8,835 nucleotides of DNA, taken from assembly GCA_018668795.1 (NCBI GenBank), contig JABJBD010000135.1, positions 1 to 8,835 of the forward strand, in the 5' to 3' direction. The notes under the pieces were generated by a model. That model saw only the letters and a program-made list of their open reading frames with translations. It was not told the origin of the DNA and did not search any database. Shown one piece after another: positions 6,472 through 8,835 of this stretch (within the stretch, counting starts at the first letter, position 1; the number at the start of each line of letters is the position of its first letter). The translations under genes were made by a program, and so were the position numbers. This DNA is from Candidatus Puniceispirillum sp. Lineage in GTDB: Bacteria; Pseudomonadota; Alphaproteobacteria; Puniceispirillales; Puniceispirillaceae.

Positions 6472-6502
6472 TGCTTTACCGACCTACCAGTTATCAAAAG
6501 GA

Positions 6503-6526
6503 TATTAAGACGATTATTAAGACGAT
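6503..6526. repeat. Perfect 2 x 12-bp tandem repeat
   Basis: TATTAAGACGAT occurs at 6503-6514 and 6515-6526. It lies 32-55 bases upstream of the start codon of the minus-strand 270-aa gene, a position where a promoter or regulator site for that gene would be expected. Confidence 0.9.
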
Positions 6527-6548
6527 ATAGGGTCTTAAAAGGCCTCAT

Positions 6549-6579
6549 CTTGGATATCAAATTTAAGAATACGTCATAT
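6549..6579 (+). promoter_or_regulatory. Possible RpoH-type promoter upstream of grpE
   Basis: CTTGGAT (6549-6555) and CGTCATAT (6572-6579) are separated by 16 bases and resemble the heat-shock sigma pattern CTTGAAA and CCCCATNT. The predicted leader to grpE would be long (about 260 bases). A second, weaker candidate begins with CTTG at 6760 and has CCTCTTG at 6782-6788. Confidence 0.28.
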
Positions 6580-6625
6580 TTTTGTCATTTTGCCAGCATT
6601 TTTCACTCTGATGGTGCCGGAAAAT

Positions 6626-6644
6626 TGACAGATTTTGCCTGTCA
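6626..6644. repeat. Inverted repeat TGACAG-N7-CTGTCA overlapping a TTGACA box
   Basis: There is a perfect 6-bp inverted repeat with a 7-base spacer. Its left arm overlaps TTGACA at 6625-6630, a consensus -35 hexamer. No good -10 box lies 16-18 bases further; the best is TTTCAT at 6650-6655, with 19 bases of spacing. It could be an operator on a weak housekeeping promoter for grpE. Confidence 0.4.
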
Positions 6645-6678
6645 GCCTGTTTCATTACCCCTTATTAACCTGATGGCG

Positions 6679-6696
6679 CATGGATAAATATCCATG
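6679..6696. promoter_or_regulatory. Perfect 18-bp palindromic site upstream of grpE
   Basis: CATGGATA-AA-TATCCATG is an 8-bp perfect inverted repeat with a 2-base centre. This geometry suits a dimeric DNA-binding protein better than an RNA hairpin, whose loop would be too small. It lies 154 bases before the grpE start. No other copy was found in the window, and the binding protein is unknown. Confidence 0.5.
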
Positions 6697-6742
6697 AAAC
6701 CAACTTTTTACGGCTGTTTTTGGGTCATTTTGCCAATAAAAA

Positions 6743-6764
6743 GCAAGAAGTGCGACATTCTTGC
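6743..6764. promoter_or_regulatory. CIRCE-sized inverted repeat GCAAGAA-N8-TTCTTGC upstream of grpE
   Basis: There is a perfect 7-bp inverted repeat with an 8-base spacer, about 86 bases before the grpE ATG. Its size and spacing recall the 9-N9-9 CIRCE element, but the sequence differs from TTAGCACTC/GAGTGCTAA. The right arm contains CTTG (6760-6763), which could be a heat-shock -35 box. Whether HrcA or another factor binds is unknown. Confidence 0.4.
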
Positions 6765-6837
6765 ACATTTCCTGTCTTCTACCTCTTGGATAGGCGCCCA
6801 AGGATGCCTAAATAGCGGTACAACATCTGATTCGCCT

Positions 6838-6843
6838 GAAGGA
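6838..6843 (+). promoter_or_regulatory. Ribosome binding site that fixes the grpE start
   Basis: GAAGGA is 6 bases upstream of the ATG at 6850. The in-frame ATG at 6694 lacks a comparable site, so the longer 299-residue form is rejected. Confidence 0.75.
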
Positions 6844-6849
6844 CCACCG

Positions 6850-7593
6850 ATGAACGAGAATGCTAAAGACAAAAAAGCTGTCGATGATGACGCTATAGCC
6901 AAAATGACAGCCTCGCAGGATGATGCTGATACCAAAACAATTCTGCCAGATGATGGCAGTCTGGAAGCGGTGCTTGCAGATGCTATTGAAACAGCGCCAG
7001 ATGCCGATGCAGATGGTGAAGCAAATGCGGAGATTGATCCTTATGATCAGCTTCTGGCCGAACGCGATGCGTTGAAAGACCAGCTTTTACGCGCGCTGGC
7101 CGAAAGTGAAAATACCCGCCGCCGGAGCGAGCGTGATGTGCAGGCGGCCAAAAAATACGGCCATACAGGCCTAGCGCGGGATCTTGTCGGTGCGATTGAT
7201 AATCTGGCGCGTGCGCTTGATATTATGAAAGAAGATGATTTCAAGACAGGTAGTTTAAGCGAAGCCATGTCAAATGTGCTGACAGGCATTGAACTAAGCT
7301 GGACCGAAATTATGTCGATCACCGAAAAGCACGGTATCAAGCAGATTAATCCAGCTGGTGAAAAATTCGATTATAATTTTCATCAAGCGATGTTCGAAGT
7401 GCCTACAGCCGAAACACCGCCCGGGATGGTTGTTGAGGTTCTGCAACATGGTTATGTCCTGCATGACCGTTTATTGCGCCCAGCCATGGTAGGCGTATCA
7501 AAAGCACCAGATGATGCCGTCAAAGATGATGATAATAAGACCAAAGCGGAAGATAGCGCGGGAAGTGAAGGTGCTGACAACAAGGGTACATGA
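6850..7593 (+). CDS. grpE: Nucleotide exchange factor GrpE
   Basis: The ATG at 6850 is chosen because GAAGGA (6838-6843) sits 6 bases before it; the product is 247 residues. An acidic, disordered N-terminus rich in Asp and Ala (1-62) leads into the long coiled-coil helix (about 64-128, with LLAERDALKDQLLRALAESE and NTRRRSERD). The C-terminal beta domain follows, with the GrpE signature spanning FDYNFHQAMFEVP (173-185) and GMVVEVLQHGYVLHDRLLRP (192-211) to AMVGVSK. The tail (219-247) is Asp/Lys/Glu-rich. GrpE dimers speed ADP release from DnaK, resetting the DnaK-DnaJ cycle. dnaK begins 149 bases downstream on the same strand. Both ends are longer and more acidic than in compact GrpE proteins (about 200 residues), which is common in alphaproteobacteria. 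Confidence 0.95.
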   Translation: MNENAKDKKAVDDDAIAKMTASQDDADTKTILPDDGSLEAVLADAIETAPDADADGEANAEIDPYDQLLAERDALKDQLLRALAESENTRRRSERDVQAAKKYGHTGLARDLVGAIDNLARALDIMKEDDFKTGSLSEAMSNVLTGIELSWTEIMSITEKHGIKQINPAGEKFDYNFHQAMFEVPTAETPPGMVVEVLQHGYVLHDRLLRPAMVGVSKAPDDAVKDDDNKTKAEDSAGSEGADNKGT

Positions 7594-7604
7594 TGCCCCC
7601 TTGT
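7580..7604. repeat. Inverted repeat ACAAGGG-N11-CCCTTGT across the grpE stop
   Basis: A perfect 7-bp stem flanks an 11-base loop containing the grpE TGA (7591-7593). There is no T run after it, so it is not a classic intrinsic terminator. The right arm overlaps the CTTG of the predicted dnaK heat-shock promoter. As RNA it could slow transcription or protect the grpE 3' end; as DNA it could be an operator. Confidence 0.45.
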
Positions 7605-7627
7605 ATGACAAAATTTCACAACTATAT
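7600..7627 (+). promoter_or_regulatory. RpoH (sigma-32) type promoter for dnaK
   Basis: A CCCC-CTTG -35 region (CTTGTA, 7600-7605) is followed after 15 bases by ACTATAT (7621-7627), which matches six of seven positions of the alphaproteobacterial heat-shock -10 pattern CYTATNT. Transcription would start about 7634, giving a leader of about 108 bases. This fits a separate heat-inducible dnaK transcript in addition to read-through from grpE. Confidence 0.6.
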
Positions 7628-7669
7628 GACTGATATAAACGACATTTAATTCACCAAGCGGGCGAAAAC

Positions 7670-7741
7670 ATGCGATCGCAAGTGAAATTTAGAGGCCTGG
7701 CCAGCGTTAATGAGCCACCCTCTTGGAAGAAAGGAGATTAA
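7670..7741 (+). other. Possible 23-codon leader ORF ending one base before the dnaK ATG
   Basis: An ATG at 7670 opens a frame of 23 codons (beginning MRSQVKFRGL) whose TAA (7739-7741) ends one base before the dnaK ATG and which spans the dnaK ribosome binding site. Its own ribosome site is weak (GCGGGCG about 5 bases upstream). It may be chance, or it may couple translation to dnaK. Confidence 0.2.
7720..7736 (+). promoter_or_regulatory. dnaK ribosome binding site with a possible masking hairpin
   Basis: AAGGAG (7731-7736) lies 6 bases before the dnaK ATG and is a near-perfect Shine-Dalgarno sequence. CTCTT (7720-7724) can pair with AGGAG (7732-7736) through four Watson-Crick pairs and one G-U, closing a 7-base loop. 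Such a weak stem would hide the site at low temperature and open on heating, as in RNA thermometers. It is short enough to be coincidental. The Shine-Dalgarno itself is certain; the hairpin role is inference. Confidence 0.45.
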
Positions 7742-7742
7742 A

Positions 7743-8835
7743 ATGGGAAAAGTAATTGGAATTGATCTGGGAACAACAAATTCATGCGTAGCGGTGATGG
7801 ATGGTTCCGAAGCCCGCGTTATCGAGAATACCGAGGGGGCACGTACAACACCATCGATGGTTGCCTTTGTCGATGATGAAGAAAGACTGATCGGTCAGTC
7901 AGCAAAACGGCAAGCTGTGACCAACCCCGAAAATACATTATTTGCGATCAAGCGCCTGATTGGCCGCCGCAATAGCGACAAGATCACAAAGGATTTTGCC
8001 AAGCTGGTACCGTATGATCTGGTAGCGGCCAAAAATGGTGATGCCTGGGTCAAGGTCAAAGATGAAGAATATTCACCAAGCCAAATTTCAGGTTTTGTTC
8101 TGCGCAAGCTGAAAGAAGATGCCGAAGCCTTTTTGGGCGAAAGCGTCACGCAAGCGGTCATCACTGTCCCAGCCTATTTCAATGACGCCCAGCGTCAGGC
8201 GACCAAAGATGCTGGCAAGATTGCCGGTCTGGAAGTGCTACGGATCATCAATGAGCCAACCGCGGCGGCATTGGCCTATGGGCTTGACCGGAAAGAGTCC
8301 GGCCTGATTGTTGTCTATGATCTTGGCGGTGGTACGTTTGACGTATCGGTTCTGGAAGTTGGCGACGGCGTGTTCGAAGTTAAATCAACCAACGGTGATA
8401 CATTCCTTGGTGGTGAAGATTTTGACCATAGCATCATCGATTATCTGGCAGACGAGTTCAAGAAAAGCGACGGTGTCGATTTACGCAAAGACAAGCTGGC
8501 TTTGCAACGGCTTAAAGAAGCTGCCGAAAAAGCCAAGATCGAGCTTTCATCATCTTTGCAGACCGATGTGAATTTGCCCTTTATCACAGCAGATGCATCA
8601 GGTCCGAAGCATATGAATATCAAGCTGACCCGCGCCAATCTGGAAAAGCTGGTAAGCAAGCTGGTTCAGCGTACCTTGAAGCCATGTCAGGCCGCATTGA
8701 AAGATGCTGGTGTGACAGCAAGCGAGATTGACGAAGTCATTCTTGTTGGTGGTATGACGCGGATGCCGAAAATCATCGAAACAGTGTCCGAATTCTTTGG
8801 TACGGAACCACATCGCGGCGTGAATCCAGATGAGG
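7743..8835 (+). CDS. dnaK: Molecular chaperone DnaK (Hsp70), N-terminal part
   Basis: The frame is clean from ATG 7743 to the window end: 364 residues of about 640, covering nearly the whole ATPase domain. Visible motifs are the phosphate-1 loop IGIDLGTTNSCVAV (5-18), Lys70 in AIKRLIGR (catalytic lysine of Hsp70), VITVPAYFNDAQRQATKDAG, INEPTAAALAYG (169-180), the phosphate-2 loop DLGGGTFDVSVLEV (193-206), GGEDFD, and the adenosine motif ILVGGMTRMP. The last residues visible, VNPDE, precede the linker to the substrate-binding domain, which is outside the window. DnaK binds exposed hydrophobic segments of client proteins in an ATP cycle driven by DnaJ and GrpE. grpE lies directly upstream; a heat-shock promoter and a strong ribosome site precede the gene. 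Confidence 0.98.
   Translation, partial: MGKVIGIDLGTTNSCVAVMDGSEARVIENTEGARTTPSMVAFVDDEERLIGQSAKRQAVTNPENTLFAIKRLIGRRNSDKITKDFAKLVPYDLVAAKNGDAWVKVKDEEYSPSQISGFVLRKLKEDAEAFLGESVTQAVITVPAYFNDAQRQATKDAGKIAGLEVLRIINEPTAAALAYGLDRKESGLIVVYDLGGGTFDVSVLEVGDGVFEVKSTNGDTFLGGEDFDHSIIDYLADEFKKSDGVDLRKDKLALQRLKEAAEKAKIELSSSLQTDVNLPFITADASGPKHMNIKLTRANLEKLVSKLVQRTLKPCQAALKDAGVTASEIDEVILVGGMTRMPKIIETVSEFFGTEPHRGVNPDE

Larger units (their letters stand above)
6472..6849. other. Divergent intergenic region between the 270-aa gene and grpE
   Basis: These 378 bases are AT-richer than the neighbouring genes. The grpE frame stays open upstream to an ATG at 6694, but that ATG has no convincing ribosome site, lies inside a palindrome and would add 52 residues unlike GrpE, so the stretch is taken as non-coding. 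It holds a 12-bp tandem duplication, three inverted repeats (6626-6644, 6679-6696, 6743-6764), a TTGACA (6625-6630) and two CTTG-type heat-shock promoter-like sites. No CIRCE element is present. Confidence 0.7.

Noticed and set aside
6639..6656. CTGTCAGCCTGTTTCATT as a Pho box
   Set aside because: The second 7-mer fits the CTGTCAT repeat poorly at the required spacing.
6694..6849. N-terminal 52-residue extension of GrpE from the ATG at 6694
   Set aside because: It has no good ribosome site, contains a palindrome and promoter-like elements, and has hydrophobic and Cys-bearing content unlike GrpE. The ATG at 6850 has a strong Shine-Dalgarno.

Overview
The window is a conserved housekeeping and heat-shock segment of a Gram-negative, almost certainly alphaproteobacterial chromosome. 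The evidence is the gene order (penicillin-binding-protein activator, then hemW, rdgB and rph facing it, then hrcA divergent from rph, then grpE and dnaK), the protein sequences themselves, and an alphaproteobacterial-style RpoH promoter ahead of dnaK. Base composition is moderate rather than GC-rich, and there are no mobile-element genes, tRNAs, rRNAs or CRISPR repeats. A marine SAR116-like lineage would fit, but that is inference and not something the sequence proves.

Layout. The C-terminal part of an LpoA-like periplasmic activator (1-914, +) converges on hemW (955-2268, -). Upstream of hemW on the same strand are rdgB (2290-2919) and rph (3030-3767). The 110-base rph-rdgB gap holds a compact set of alternating TGTAAC half-sites that looks like an operator for rdgB-hemW. 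The heat-shock repressor gene hrcA (3871-4929, +) is divergent from rph. Two minus-strand genes of unclear function follow: a double zinc-ribbon, single-pass membrane protein (4942-5484) and a 270-residue acidic low-complexity protein (5659-6471). They separate hrcA from grpE, which are often neighbours. A 378-base divergent region (6472-6849) carries several inverted repeats and leads into grpE (6850-7593). dnaK (7743 to the window end) follows after a 149-base leader.

Functionally, grpE and dnaK encode the nucleotide-exchange factor and the Hsp70 of one chaperone machine, and HrcA is a classical heat-shock repressor. RdgB (removal of non-canonical purine NTPs), RNase PH (tRNA 3' trimming) and HemW (heme-handling radical SAM protein) are housekeeping functions. 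The PBP activator belongs to cell-wall synthesis.

The most unusual features are: (1) short in-frame tandem repeats of 15 or 18 bp concentrated in hemW and the 270-aa gene, plus tandem duplications at a stop codon and in an intergenic region; (2) the absence of a visible CIRCE operator next to hrcA, grpE or dnaK, with a different inverted repeat ahead of grpE; (3) a dnaK leader with a good RpoH promoter, a possible ribosome-site-masking hairpin and a 23-codon ORF ending one base before the dnaK start; and (4) two unrecognised genes inserted in the heat-shock cluster. I do not see convincing evidence for a wholly new biological system.
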